Source of the DNA: Megalopta genalis
Taxonomy: Eukaryota; Arthropoda; Insecta; Hymenoptera; Halictidae
Direction of reading: 5' to 3'
NCBI RefSeq assembly: GCF_051020955.1
Contig: NW_027477097.1
Coordinates: forward strand, 35,380-99,379
DNA length: 64,000 bases
A model generated the notes under the pieces. That model worked only from the letters and a program-made list of their open reading frames with translations. It had not been told where the DNA came from and made no database searches. This document shows, piece after piece, positions 37,512 to 50,429 of the stretch (position 1 is its first letter; the number at the start of each line of letters is the position of its first letter). The position numbers were made by a program, and so were the translations under genes.

Positions 37512-40500
37512 TTTAGCTTCAAATCAATGCGAAGTAGAAGGCTTAGCTTCAAATCGATGCCATACGAATGATTTAGCTTCAAATACCTGCGATAGAAGGG
37601 ATATAGCTTCAAATGCAGGCGAAACAAACGAGTTAGCTTCAAGTCTATGGGAAAGACATGATTTAGCTTCAAATTCATGCGAAACACGTGGTTTAGCTTC
37701 ATATGCTTGCGAAACAAGTATGTTTAGCTTCAGATACTTGTGATAAACATGATTTAGCTTCAAATACAGGCGAAACAAACGAGTTAGTTTCAAATCCATG
37801 CGAAACACATGATTTAGCTAAAAGTCAATGGAAAGTAGAAGGCGTAGCTTCAAATCCATGCGGTACAAATGATTTAGCTTCAAATACTTGCGATATAAGC
37901 GATATAGATTCAACTGCAGGCGAAACAAACGCGGTAGCTTCAAGTCTATGCGAAACACATGATTTAGCTTCAAATTCATGCGAAACACGTGGTTTAGCTT
38001 CATATGCTTGCGAAACAAGTGGTTTAGCTTCAGATACTTGTGATAAACATGATTTAGCTTCAAATGCAGGCGAAACAAACGAGTTAGTTTCAAATCCATG
38101 CGAAACACATGATTTAGCTTCAAATCCAAGCGAAACACATGGTTTAGCTTCATATTCTTGCGAAACAAATGGTTTACCTTCATATACTTGCGATAAACAT
38201 GATTTAGCTTCAACCGCATGCGAAACAAACGAGTTAGCATTAAAACCAAGCGAGACACGTGATTTAGCTTCAATTCAATGCGAAGTAGATGGCTTAGCTT
38301 CATATCCATGCGAAACAATTGATTTTTCTTCAAATACTTGCGATACAAGTGAACTAGCTTCAACTGCATGCGAAACAAACGAGTTAGTATAAAATCCAAG
38401 AGAAACACACGATTTAGCTTCAAATCAATGCGAAGTAGAAGGCTTAGCTTCAAATCGATGTCATACGAATGATTTAGCTTCAAATACCTGCGATAGAAGT
38501 GATGTAGCTTCAAATGCAGGCGAAACAAACGAGTTAGCTTCAAGTCTATGGGAAAGACATGATTTAGCTTCAAATTCATGCGAAACACGTGGTTTAGCTT
38601 CATATTCTTGCGAAACAAATGGTTTAGATTCAGATACTTGTGATAAACATGATTTAGCTTCAAATGCAGGCGAAACAAACGAGTTAGTTTCAAATCCATG
38701 CGAAATGAACAATTTGGCTTCAGATTCATTCGAAATACACGAATTAGCTTCAAATCCACGCGAGACAAACGATTTAGTGTCAATATCATGCGAAACACAC
38801 GATATCCCTACAAATTCGTGCGAAATAGCGATTTTTAACAAACGATTTTGCTTCTAATTCATGCGAAATGAACAATTTAGCTTCAGATTCATTCGAAATA
38901 CACGAATTAGCTTCAAATCCACGCGAGACAAACGATTTAACGTCAATATCATGCGAAACACACGATTTCGCTACAAATTCTTGCGAAATAGCGATTTTAA
39001 ACGAGCGATTTAGCTTCAAATTGAAGCGAAATGAACAATTTAGCTTCAGATTCATGCGAAATACACGAATTAGCTTCGAATCCACGCGAAACAAACGATT
39101 TAGCGTCAATATCATGCGAAACACAAGATTTCACTATAAATTCTTGAGAAATAGCGATTTTAAACGAACGATTTAGCTTCAAGTTCAAGCGAAATGAACA
39201 AATTAGCTTCAGATTCATGCGAATTACACGAATTAGTTTTAAATACACGCGAAACATACGATTTAACTTCAATATCATGCGAAACACACGATTTCGCTTC
39301 AAATTCGAGCGAAATAGCGATTTTAAACAAACGATTTAGCTTCAAATTCATGCGAAATGATCAATTTAGCTTCAGATTCATTCGAAATACACGAATTAGC
39401 TTCGAATCCACGCGAGACAAACGATTTAAAGACAATATCATTAGAAAAAAAACGATTTCGACTCAAATTCGTGCGAAATTGCAATTTTAAACAAACGATT
39501 TAGCTTCAAACTCAAGCGAAATGAACAATTTAGCTTCAGATTCATTCGAAATACACGAATTAGATTCAAATGCACGCGAAACATACGATTTAACTTCAAT
39601 ATCATGCGAAACACACGATTTCGCTTCAAATTCGTGCGAAATAACTATTTCAAGCGAACGATTTAGCTTCAAATTCATGCGAAATGAACAATTTAGCTTC
39701 AGGTACATTCGAAATACACGAATTAGATTCGAATCCACGCGAGACAAACGATTTCACGTCAATATCATGCGAAATACACGATTTCGACTCAAATTCGTGC
39801 GAAATAGCGATTTTAAACAAACGATTTAGCTTCAAATACCTGCGATATAAATGTTATAGCCTCAAATGCAGGCGAACCAAACGAGTTAACTTCAAGTCCA
39901 TGCGAAACACATGATTAAGCTTAAAATCAATGCGAAGTAGAACGATTAGCTTCGAATCCATGCGAAACACATGATTTAGCTTCAAATCCAAACGAAACAC
40001 ATGGTTTAGCTTCATATTATTGCGAAGCAAATGGTTTAGCTTCGTATGCTTGAGATAAACATGATTTAGCTTCAACCGCATGCGAAACAAACGAGTTAGC
40101 TTTAAAACCAAGCGAAACACATGATTTAGCTTCAAGTCGATGCGAAGTAGAAGGCATAGCTTCATATCCATGCGAATCAAATGACTTAGCTTCAAATACT
40201 TTGGAATATAAGTGATACAGCTTCAAATGCATGCGAAACAAACGAGTTAGCACGAAATCCAAGCGAAACACATGATTTAGCTTCAAAACATTGCGAAGTA
40301 GAACGCTTAGCTTCAAATCCATTCGAATCAAATGGTTTAGCTTCAAATACTTGTGATATACATGATTTAGCTTCAACGGGAGGCAAAACAACGAGTTAGC
40401 TTCAAATACAAGCGAAACACATGATTTAGCTTCAAATCAATGCGAAGTAGAAGGCTTAGCTTCAAATCCATGCGAATCGAAAGGTTTAGCTTAAAATACT

Positions 40501-41681
40501 TGCGATATAAATGATATAGCTTCAAATGCATGTGGAACAAACGTGTCAGCTTCAAACCCATGCGAAACCCATGATTTAGCTACAAATTCATGGGAAACAC
40601 ATGGTTTAGATTCAAACACATGCGAAACAAACTGTTGATCTCCAGATACTTATGATACAGATGATTTAGCATCAACTGCATGTGAAACAAACATGTTAGC
40701 TTCAAATCCAAGCGAAACAAATGATTTAGCTTCACATACTTGCGATATAAATGATACAGCTTCAAATGCAGGCGAAACAAACGAGATAGCTTCAAATCCA
40801 TGCGAAACACATGATTTAGCATCAAATCCATGAGAAACACATGGTTTAGCTTCATATTCTTGCGAAACAAATGGTTTAGCTTCATATACTTGCGATATAA
40901 TTGATAAAGATTCAAATGCAGGCGAAACAAATGTGTTAGCTTCAAATCCAAGCGAAACACATGATTTAGTTTCAAATCAATGCGAAGTAGAAGGCTTAGC
41001 TTCAAATCCAAGCGAAACACACGATTTAGCTGTAAATCAATGCGATGTAGAAGGCTTAGCTTCAAATCGATGCCATACGAATGATTTAGCTTCAAATACC
41101 TGCGATAGAAGTGATATAGCTTCAAATGCAGGCGAAACTAACGAGTTAGCTTCAAGTCTATGCGAAACACATGATTTAGCTTCAAATTCATGCGAAACAC
41201 ATGGTTTAGCTTCATATACTTGCGAAACAAGTGGTTTAGCTTCAGATACTTGCGATATAAATGATATAGCTTCAAATGCAGGCGAAACAAACGAGTTAGC
41301 TTCAAATCCAAGCGAAACACATGATTTAGTTTCAAATCAATGCGAAGAAGAAGGCATAGCTTCAAATCCATGCGAAACAAATGATTTAGCTTCATATACT
41401 TGCCATATAAATGATATAGCTTCAAATGCAGGCGAAACAAACGAGTTAGCTTCAAATCCAAGCGAAAAACATGATTTACCTTCAAATTAATGCAAAGTAG
41501 GAGGCTTATCTTCAAATCCATGCGAAACACATGATTTAGCTTCAAATCCAAGCGAAACACATGGTTTAGCTTCATATTCTTGCGAAACAAATGGATTAGC
41601 TTCATATACTTGTGATAAACATGATTTAGCTTCAACCGCATGCGAAACAAACGAGTTAGCATTAAAACCAAGCGAGACACG
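37512..41681. repeat. 4-kb tandem segment, unit 2 (4,170 bp)
   Basis: Second unit of the tandem duplication begun at 33638. It contains two extra stretches relative to unit 1: 150 bp at 38537-38686 and about 149 bp at about 40286-40434. A third start of the same segment appears at 41682 but diverges within a few hundred bases. Confidence 0.9.
38687..39828. repeat. Divergent 163-bp-period subarray, copy 2 (seven units)
   Basis: Near-identical copy of 34663-35804, displaced by 4,024 bp and also 1,142 bp long. It shares the copy 1 quirks unit by unit, including the run-of-A indel in the fifth unit. The whole seven-unit block was therefore duplicated at once rather than expanded twice. Confidence 0.95.
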
Positions 41682-42702
41682 TGATTTAGCTTCAAATCAA
41701 TGCGAAGTAGAAGGCTTAGCTTCAAATCGATGCCATACGAATGATTTAGCTTCAAATACCTGCGATAGAAGGGATATAGCTTCAAATGCAGGCGAAACAA
41801 ACGAGTTAGCTTCAAGTCTATGCGAAAGACATGATTTAGCTTCAAATTCATGCGAAACACGTGGTTTAGCTTCATATTCTTGCGAAACAAATGGTTTAGA
41901 TTCAGATACTTGTGATAAACATGATTTTGAATCAAATGCAGGCGAAACAAACGAGTTAGTTTCAAATCCATGTGAAACACATGATTTAGCTTCAAATCCA
42001 AGCGAAACACATGGTTTAGCTTCATATTCTTGCGAAACAAATGGTTTAGCTTCATATACTTGTGATAAACATGATTTAGCTTCAACCGCATGCGAAACAA
42101 ACGAGTTAGCATTAAAACCAAGCGAGACACGTGATTTAGCTTCAAATCAATGCGAAGTAGATGGCTTAGCTTCATATCCATACGAAACAAATGACATAGC
42201 TTCAAATACTTGCGAATAAAAGTGATACAGCTTCAAATGAATGCGAAACAAACGAGGTAGCTTCAAATCCGTGGGAAACAAATGATTTTTCTTCATATAC
42301 TTGCGATACAAGTGAACTAGGTTCAATTGTAGCGAAACAAACCAGATAGCTTCAATTCCATGCGAACCACATGATTTAGCTTAAAATTCATGCGAAACAG
42401 ATTATTTAGCTTCAAATACTTGCGATATAAACGATATACCTTCAAATGCAGGCAAAACAAACGAGTTAGCTCAAATCCATACGAAACACATGATTTACCT
42501 TCAAATTAATGAAAAGTAGAAGGTTTATCTTCAAAGCCATGCGACACAAATGACTTACCTTCAAATACTTGTTATATAATTGATATAGCTTCAAATGCAG
42601 GCGAAACAAACGAGTTAGCTTCAAATCCAAGCGAAACACATGATTTAGTTTCAAATCAATGCGAAGTAGATGGCTTAACTTCAAATCCATGCGAAACAAA
42701 TG

Positions 42703-43062
42703 ATTTATCTTCAAATACTTGGGACGTAAATGATATAGCTTCATATGCAGGCGTAACAAACCAGGTAGCTACAATTCCATGCGAAACACATGATTTAGCT
42801 TAAAATTCAAACGAAACAAATGATTTATCTTCAAATACTTGCGACGTAAATGATATAGCTTCATATGCAGGCGTAACAAACCAGGTAGCTTCAATTCCAT
42901 GCGAAACACATGATTTAGCTTAAAATTCAAACGAAACAAATGATTTATCTTCAAATACTTGCGATACAAGTGATCTAGCTTCAAATGCAGGCGAAACAAA
43001 CCAGGTAGCTTCAATTCCATGCGAAACACATGATTTAGCTTAAAATTCATACGAAACAAATG
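42703..43062. repeat. 120-bp local tandem repeat (four monomers, three units)
   Basis: A four-monomer unit with AATTCCATGCGAAACAC and the TAACAAACCAGGTAGC or GAAACAAACCAGGTAGC monomer recurs at exact 120-bp spacing (lines starting 42721, 42841 and 42961). One pentamer class has dropped out, so the local period is 120 instead of 150. Confidence 0.85.
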
Positions 43063-46000
43063 ATTTAGCTTCAAATACTTGCGATATAAACGATATACCT
43101 TCAAATGTAGGTAAAACAAACGAGTTAGCTTCAAATCCATGCGGAACACATGATTTAGCTTCAAATCAATGCGAAGCACATGGTTTAGCTTCATATGCTT
43201 GCGAAACAAGTGGCTTTGCTTCAGATACTTGTGATAAATATAATTTAGCTTCAACTGCATGCGAAACAAACGAGTTAGTTTAAAATCCAAGAGAATCACA
43301 CGATTTAGCTTCAAATCAATGCGAAGTAGAAGACTTAGCTTCAAATCGATGCCATACGAATGATTTAGCTTCAAATACCTGCGATAGAAGTGATATAGCT
43401 TCAAATGCAGGCGAAACAAACGAGTTAGCTTCAAATCCAAGCGAAAGACATGATTTAGCTTCAAATTCATACGAAACACGTGGTTTAGCTTCATATTCTT
43501 GCGAAACAAATGGTTTAGATTCAGATACTTGTGATAAACATGATTTAGCTTCAACCGCCTGCGAAACAAACGAGTTAGCATTAAAACCAAGAGAGACACA
43601 TGATTTAGCTTCAAGTCAATGCGAAGCAGATGGCTTAGCTTCATATCCATGAGAAACAAATGACTTAGCTTCAAATACTTGCGAATATAAGTGATACAGC
43701 TTCAAATGAATGCGAAACAAACGAGGTAGCTTCAAATCCATGCGAAACAAATGATTTACCTTCAAATTAATGCAAAGTAGGAGGCTTATCTTCAAATCCA
43801 TGCGAAACACATGATTTAGCTTCAAATCCAAGCGAAACACATGGTTTAGCTTCATATTCTTGCGAAACAAATGGTTTAGCTTCATATACTTGTGATAAAC
43901 ATGATTTAGCTTCAACCGCATGCGAAACAAACGAGTTAGCATTAAAACCAAGCGAGACACGTGATTTAGCTTCAAATCAATGCGAAGTAGATGGCTTAGC
44001 TTCATATCCATACGAAACAAATGACATAGCTTCAAATACTTGCGAATATAAGTGATACAGCTTCAAATGAATGCGAAACAAACGAGGTAGCTTCAAATCC
44101 ATACGAAACAAATGATTTTTCTTCATATACTTGCGATACAAGTGAACTAGCTTCAATTGCAGCGAAACAAACCAGATAGCTTCAATTCCATGCGAAACAC
44201 ATGATTTAGCTTAAAATTCATGCGAAACAGATTATTTAGCTTCAAATACTTGCGATATGAACGATATACCTTCAAATGCAGGCAAATAAACGAGTTAGCT
44301 CAAATCCATACGAAACACATGATTTACCTTCAAATTAATGCAAAGTAGAAGGTTTATCTTCAAAGCCATGCGACACAAATGACTTAGCTTTAAATACTTG
44401 CGAATATAAGTGATACAGCTTCAAATGAATGCGAAACAAACGAGGTAGCTTCAAATCCATGCGAAACAAATGATTTACCTTCAAATTAATGCAAAGTAGG
44501 AGGCTTATCTTCAAATCCATGCGAAACACATGATTTAGCTTCAAATCCAAGCGAAACACATGGTTTAGCTTCATATTCTTGCGAAACAAATGGTTTAGCT
44601 TCATATACTTGCGATACAAGTGATCTAGCTTCAAATGCAGGCGAAACAAACCAGGTAGCTTCAATTCCATGCGAAACACATGATTTAGCTTAAAATTCAT
44701 ACGAAACAAATGATTTAGCTTCAAATACTTGCGATATAAACGATATACCTTCAAATGTAGGTAAAACAAACGAGTTAGCTTCAAATCCATGCGGAACACA
44801 TGATTTAGCTTCAAATCAATGCGAAGCACATGGTTTAGCTTCATATGCTTGCGAAACAAGTGGCTTAGCTTCAGATACTTGTGATAAATATGATTTAGCT
44901 TCAACTGCATGCGAAACAAACGAGTTAGTTTAAAATCCAAGAGAATCACACGATTTAGCTTCAAATCAATGCGAAGTAGAAGACTTAGCTTCAAATCGAT
45001 GCCATACGAATGATTTAGCTTCAAATACCTGCGATAGAAGTGATATAGCTTCAAATGCAGGCGAATCAAACGAGTTAGCTTCAAGTCTATGCGAAAGACA
45101 TGATTTAGCTTCAAATTCATGCGAAACACTTGGTTTAGCTTCATATTCTTTCGAAACAAATGGTTTAGATTCAGATACTTGTGATAAACATGATTTAGCT
45201 TCAAATGCAGGCGAAACAAACGAATTAGTTTCAAATCCATGCGAAACACATTATTTAGCTTCAAATCCAAGCGAAACACATGGTTTAACTTCATATTCTT
45301 GCGAAACAAATGGTTTAGCTTCATATACTTGTGATAAACATGATTTAGCTTCAACCGCCTGCGAAACAAACGAGTTAGCATTAAAACCAAGCGAGACACA
45401 TGATTTAGCTTCAAGTCAATGCGAAGTAGATGGCTTAGCTTCATATCCATGCGAAACAAATGACTTAGCTTCAAATACTTGCGAATATAAGTGATACAGC
45501 TTCAAATGCATGCGAAACAAACAAGTTAGTATCAAATCCATGCGAAACACATGATTTAGCTAAAACTCAATGCAAAGTAGAAGGCGTAGCTTCAAATCCA
45601 TGCGGAACAAATGATTTAGCTTCAAATACATGCGATATAAGTGATATAGATTCAACTGCAGGCGAAACAAACGAGGTAGATTCAAATCCATGCGAAACAA
45701 ATGATATTTCTTCAAATACTTGCGAAACAAATGATTTTTCTTCAAATACTTGCGATACAAGTGAACTAGCTTCAAATGCAGGCGAAACAAACCAGGTAGC
45801 TTCAATTCCATGCGAAACACATGATTTAGCTTAAAATTCATGCGAAACAATTGATTTAGCTTCAAATTAATGCAAAGTAGATGGCTTATCTTCAAAGCCA
45901 TGCGACACAAATGATTTAGCTTCAAATACTTGCGTTATAATTGATACAGCTTCAAATGCAGGCGAAACAATCGAGTTAGCTTCAAATCCATGCGAAACAC

Positions 46001-46551
46001 ATGATTTAGCTTCAAATCCAAGCGAAACACATGATTTAGCTTAAAATCCATACGAAACAAATGATTTAGCTTCAAATACTTGCGATGTAAACGGTATACC
46101 TTCAAATGTAGGCAAAACAAACGAGTTAGCTTCAAATCCAGGCGGAACTCATGATTTAGCTTCAAATCAATGCGAAGCACATGGTTTAGCTTCATATGCT
46201 TGCGAAACAAGTGGCTTAGCTTCAGATACTTGTGATAAACATGATTTAGCTTCAACTGCATGCGAAACAATCGAGTTAGTTTAAAATCCAAGAGAAAAAC
46301 ACGATTTAGCTTCAAATCAATGCGAAGTAGAAGGCTTAGCTTCAAATCGATGCCATACGAATGATTTAGCTTCAAATACCTGCGATAGAAGTGATATAGC
46401 TTCAAATGCAGGCGAAACAAACGAGTTAGCTTCAAGTCTATGCGAAAGACATGATTTAGCTTCAAATTCATGCGAAACACGTGGTTTAGCTTCATATTCT
46501 TGCGAAACAAATGGTTTAGATTCAGATACTTGTGATAAACATGATTTAGCT

Positions 46552-46671
46552 TCAAATGCAGACGAAACAAGCGAATTAGTTTCAAATCCATGCGAAACAC
46601 ATGATTTAGCTTCAAATGCAGACGAAACAAGCGAATTAGTTTCAAATCCATGCGAAACACATGATTTAGCT
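46552..46671. repeat. 60-bp perfect duplication (two monomers)
   Basis: The two-monomer segment containing GCAGACGAAACAAGCGAATT is present twice in direct succession with no difference seen. Related places, for example about 30264, 52351 and 54571, have it once. This is a very recent two-monomer gain. Confidence 0.92.
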
Positions 46672-47416
46672 TCAAATCCAAGCGAAACACATGGTTTAGC
46701 TTCATATTCTTGCGAAACAAATGGTTTAGCTTCATATACTTGCGATAAACATGATTTAGCTTCAACCGCCTGCGAAACAAACGAGGTAGCATTAAAACCA
46801 AGCGAGTCACATGATTTAGCTTCAAATCAATGCGAAGTAGATGGCTTAGCTTCATATCCATGCGAAACAAATGACTTAGCTTCAAATACTTACGAATATA
46901 AGTGATACAGCTTCAAATTCATGCGAAACAAACGAGTTAGCATCAAATCCATGCCAAACACATGATTTAGATCCAAAACAATGAGAAGTAGAAGGCTTAG
47001 CTTCGAATCCATGCGAATCAAATGATTGAGCTTCAAATACTTGCGATATAAGTGATATAGATTCAACTGCAGGCGAAACAAACGAGGTAGCTTCAAATCC
47101 ATGCGAAACAAATGATATTTCTTCAAATACTTGCGAAACAAATGATTTAGCTTCAGATACTTGTGTTATAAATGATATAACATCAAATGCAGGCCAAACA
47201 AACGAGTTAGCTTCAGATCCATGCGGAACACATGATTTAGCTTCAAATTCATGCGAAACACGTGGTTTAGCTTTGTTACGTCTCCCGACGTTTGATTAAG
47301 GACAATTACCATATAATTACTCGAATAAATATAAAATAAGTAAATATGTATTCACCTTATCATCGTAAGAATAAGATACACACTCAGTTACATACCCACC
47401 TTCATAAGACACTACA

Positions 47417-47740
47417 GAACTCTACGTTAACTACACTTCTTTACCGACCTTATGGAACCCACCGAACTCTACTATACCGACAATACTAAGCCGCACCTCT
47501 TCCGAGAAGAACTCTACGTTAACTACACTTCTTTACCAACTACATAGAACCCACCGAACTCCACCATACCGATAACACTAAGCCGCATGAACACTAATAC
47601 TTAAGTAACAATTATAACGTAACTCGTAACGTTAGTACTTAAGTAGCAATTATAACATAACCCGTAGCGTTAGCACTTAAGTAACATTAGAACATAACTC
47701 GTGGCGTTAATATTTAAGCAACATTTACAACATAACTCGT
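47417..47740 (+). repeat. Internal tandem repeats of insert copy 2
   Basis: The 79-bp duplication and the four units of about 38 bp are present as in copy 1. The T at 47450 lies in the first 79-bp unit. Confidence 0.85.
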
Positions 47741-47785
47741 CAGTAAGACATATTCTAAGTACCCACAATTGCGCGCGGACTGGTG

Positions 47786-47880
47786 TTACGTCAGTCCGCT
47801 GAACGTGGCATCCCCGCTCCGAGCGCTCCGTTGCCATGGAGACCTCCCTCCACGACGACCGAGCCTACCAAGATGGCGGC
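47786..47880 (+). promoter_or_regulatory. Promoter-like motif cluster of insert copy 2
   Basis: CRE/ATF-type, X-box and YY1/TISU motifs have sequences and spacing identical to copy 1. Confidence 0.55.
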
Positions 47881-48043
47881 GGGATCGCAGCCTAGAAGGA
47901 TCCATGCGGAACCGAACAGAACAGTTCCGCATCCAACCTCTACGACTCGACTTCTCAGCTCCCAACCGGGGAGACCTTTCGGTTCCATCTCAAGTCAAGC
48001 TCTCTTCGATTATAACGTTAGAAATTTTATTCGTAGGAAGTAA
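47873..48043 (+). CDS. Small reading frame at the TISU ATG, insert copy 2 (56 aa)
   Basis: Intact. It differs from copies 1 and 3 by AGC to AAC at codon 15 (Ser to Asn), caused by the A at 47916. Confidence 0.35.
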   Translation: MAAGSQPRRIHAEPNRTVPHPTSTTRLLSSQPGRPFGSISSQALFDYNVRNFIRRK

Positions 48044-48193
48044 GAACGCGCTTTTGTACTTTATATTATAATAGAATATATCAGATTTAGTTACAACTCA
48101 ACTCAATTCATTATCCCAACGTCCACTACTAACATTAGGATTACCTCGGCTTCGCTTATCTTTATTACTTCGAACGTTAGCGTAGCACCTTCA

Positions 48194-48313
48194 GAAAGCG
48201 TGTGTACTGGACTTTCACCATAAGCCCTACACGCCACCGAAGCTGCGAATTTAACTTGGTCTTTCCCGAAAGCGTGTGTACTGGGCATTCACCGCATGTC
48301 CTGCACGCCACCG
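48194..48313 (+). repeat. 46-bp direct repeat, 74 bp apart, insert copy 2
   Basis: Same pair of GAAAGCGTGTGTACTGG-led segments as in copy 1, with no difference seen. Confidence 0.8.
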
Positions 48314-48360
48314 GAAAGAAACTGGACTCGCGTTATACTAGGTTATTCTATTGTGCATAC

Positions 48361-48660
48361 ATGCCGCATCAATCTGGACGCAGGGCCTATCTAAAGAAGC
48401 TTCTTCGTGAGTTCTCTCGAGTCCCGTGCGAGTCTAAAATAATTTATCGGTCGCGTATTGTGGAAATAGTTAGTCACACACCGCGAGTAGACCCGGAAAC
48501 GCGCGAGGTTGTTTATACTGAGGAAATAAGCTTCGTTCAAGAATATCGCGCTCCGCGTCGAAGCCGTCCTGCATCCGGAGATCACTTCACCGAAACCCCG
48601 ATCGAGCCACCAACCGCCAACGCCCAGGAAAATCTCGACGACGCCGGGGCCTGCCAATAA
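48361..48660 (+). CDS. Unrecognised 99-aa reading frame, insert copy 2
   Basis: Identical in translation to the copy 1 frame, from MPHQSGRR to DDAGACQ, with the same weak ATG context and the open upstream extension. Confidence 0.4.
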   Translation: MPHQSGRRAYLKKLLREFSRVPCESKIIYRSRIVEIVSHTPRVDPETREVVYTEEISFVQEYRAPRRSRPASGDHFTETPIEPPTANAQENLDDAGACQ

Positions 48661-48715
48661 CCTCCCCTACACAAAATCAGGCCGAACACCGACCCAGGGG
48701 ACGAGCGGAGGCAAC

Positions 48716-48724
48716 GAGGTAAGT
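48716..48724 (+). promoter_or_regulatory. Consensus 5' splice donor, insert copy 2
   Basis: GAG|GTAAGT, unchanged from copy 1. Confidence 0.4.
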
Positions 48725-50429
48725 GCAGTGTAAGCATCCCTTATAGAGCCGAGTTGACGGGTCGTGAGACCCTGTAATACGCGAACGGTACGCGTCGCGT
48801 GTACAAAACGGTGGTTCGAAATACGTCTTGTTTCCGCGGTCCGTAGAAAAGTTATATATATTTTTCGGAACGTCTACCGCGGGACGTAACAGCTTCATAT
48901 TGTTGCGAAACAAATGGTTTAGATTCAGATACTTGTGATAAACATGATTTAGCTTCAAATGCAGGCGAAACAAACGAATTAGTTTCAAATCCATGCGAAA
49001 CACATGATTTAGCTTCAAATCCAAGCGAAACACATGGTTTAGCTTCATATTCTTGCGAAACAAATGGTTTAGCTTCATATGCTTGCGATAAACATGATTT
49101 AGCTTCAACCGCCTGCGAAACAAACGAGTTAGCATTAAAACCAAGCGAGACACATGATTTAGCATCAAATCAATGCGAAGTAGATGGCTTAGCTTCATAT
49201 CCATGCGAAACAAATGATTTAGCTTCAAATACTTGCGATATAAGTGATATAGATTCAACTGCAGGCAAAACAAACGAGGTAGCTTCAAATCCATGCGAAA
49301 CAAATGATTTAGCTTCAAATACTTGCGTTATAAATGATATAACATCAAATGCAGGCAAAACAAACGAGTTAGCTTCAGATCCATTCGGAACACAAGATTT
49401 AGCTTCAAATCAATGCGAAGCACATGGTATAGCTTCATATACTTGCGAAACAAGTGGTTTAGCTTCAGATACTTGTGATAAACATGATTTAGCTTCAACT
49501 GCATGCGAAACAAACGAGTTAGTTTATAATCCAAGCGAAACACACGATTTAGCTTCAAATCAATGCGAAGTAGAAGGCTTAGCTTCAAATCGATGCCATA
49601 CGAATGATTTAGCTTCAAATACCTGCGATAGAAGTGATATAGCTTCAAATGCAGGCGAAACAAACGAGTTAGCTTCAAGTCTATGCGAAACACATGATTT
49701 AGCTTCAAATTCATGCGAAACACGTGGTTTAGCTTCATATGCTTGCGAAACAAGTGGTTTAGCTTCAGATACTTGTGATAAACATGATTTAGCTTCAAAT
49801 GCAGGCGAACGAGTTAGCATTAAAACCAAGCGAGACACGTGATTTAGCTTCAAATCAATGCGAAGTAGATGGCTTAGCTTCATATCCATGCGAAACAAAT
49901 GATTTTTCTTCAAATACTTGCGATACAAGTGAACTAGCTTCAACTGCATGCGAAACAAAGGAGTTAGTATAAAATCCAAGAGAAACACACGATTTAGCTT
50001 CAAATCAATGCGAAGTAGAAGGCTTAGCTTCAAATCGATGTCATACGAATGATTTAGCTTCAAATACCTGCGATAGAAGTGATATAGCTTCAAATGCAGG
50101 CGAAACAAACGAGTTGGCTTCAAGTCTATGGGAAAGACATGATTTAGCTTCAAATTCATGCGAAACACGTGGTTTAGCTTCATATGCTTGCGAAACAAGT
50201 ATGTTTAGCTTGAGATACTTGTGATAAACATGATTTAGCTTCAAATGCAGGCGAAACAAACGAGTTAGTTTCAAATCCATGCGAAACACATGATTTAGCT
50301 AAAAGTCAATGGAAAGTAGAAGGCGTAGCTTCAAATCCATGCGGTACAAATGATTTAGCTTCAAATACTTGCGATATAAGTGATATAGATTCAACTGCAG
50401 GCGAAACAAACGCGGTAGCTTCAAGTCTA

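Larger units (their letters stand above)
32387..47273. repeat. Satellite array, block II
   Basis: The same 30-bp monomer satellite resumes directly after the insert's right target duplication. Type 1 and type 2 pentamers alternate over much of this block. In the type 2 form, class C reads CCAAGCGAAACACATGG, class D reads TTCTTGCGAAACAAATGG and class E reads ACTTGTGATAAACATGAT. The block contains two 163-bp-period subarrays, a tandem duplication of about 4 kb, and near 42.2-45.5 kb many monomers of 29 or 31 bp. Nothing other than satellite is visible. Confidence 0.97.
47274..48891 (+). mobile_element. Insert copy 2: solo LTR-like element, 1,618 bp
   Basis: Same length, ends and GCTT target duplication (47270-47273 and 48892-48895) as copy 1, at the same monomer position with the same flanking satellite. 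Reading along both copies I found two substitutions: 30945 G versus 47450 T, and 31411 G versus 47916 A. It lies 16,505 bp from copy 1. The shared flanks show that it arose by segmental duplication of the inserted array, not by a second insertion. Confidence 0.85.
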
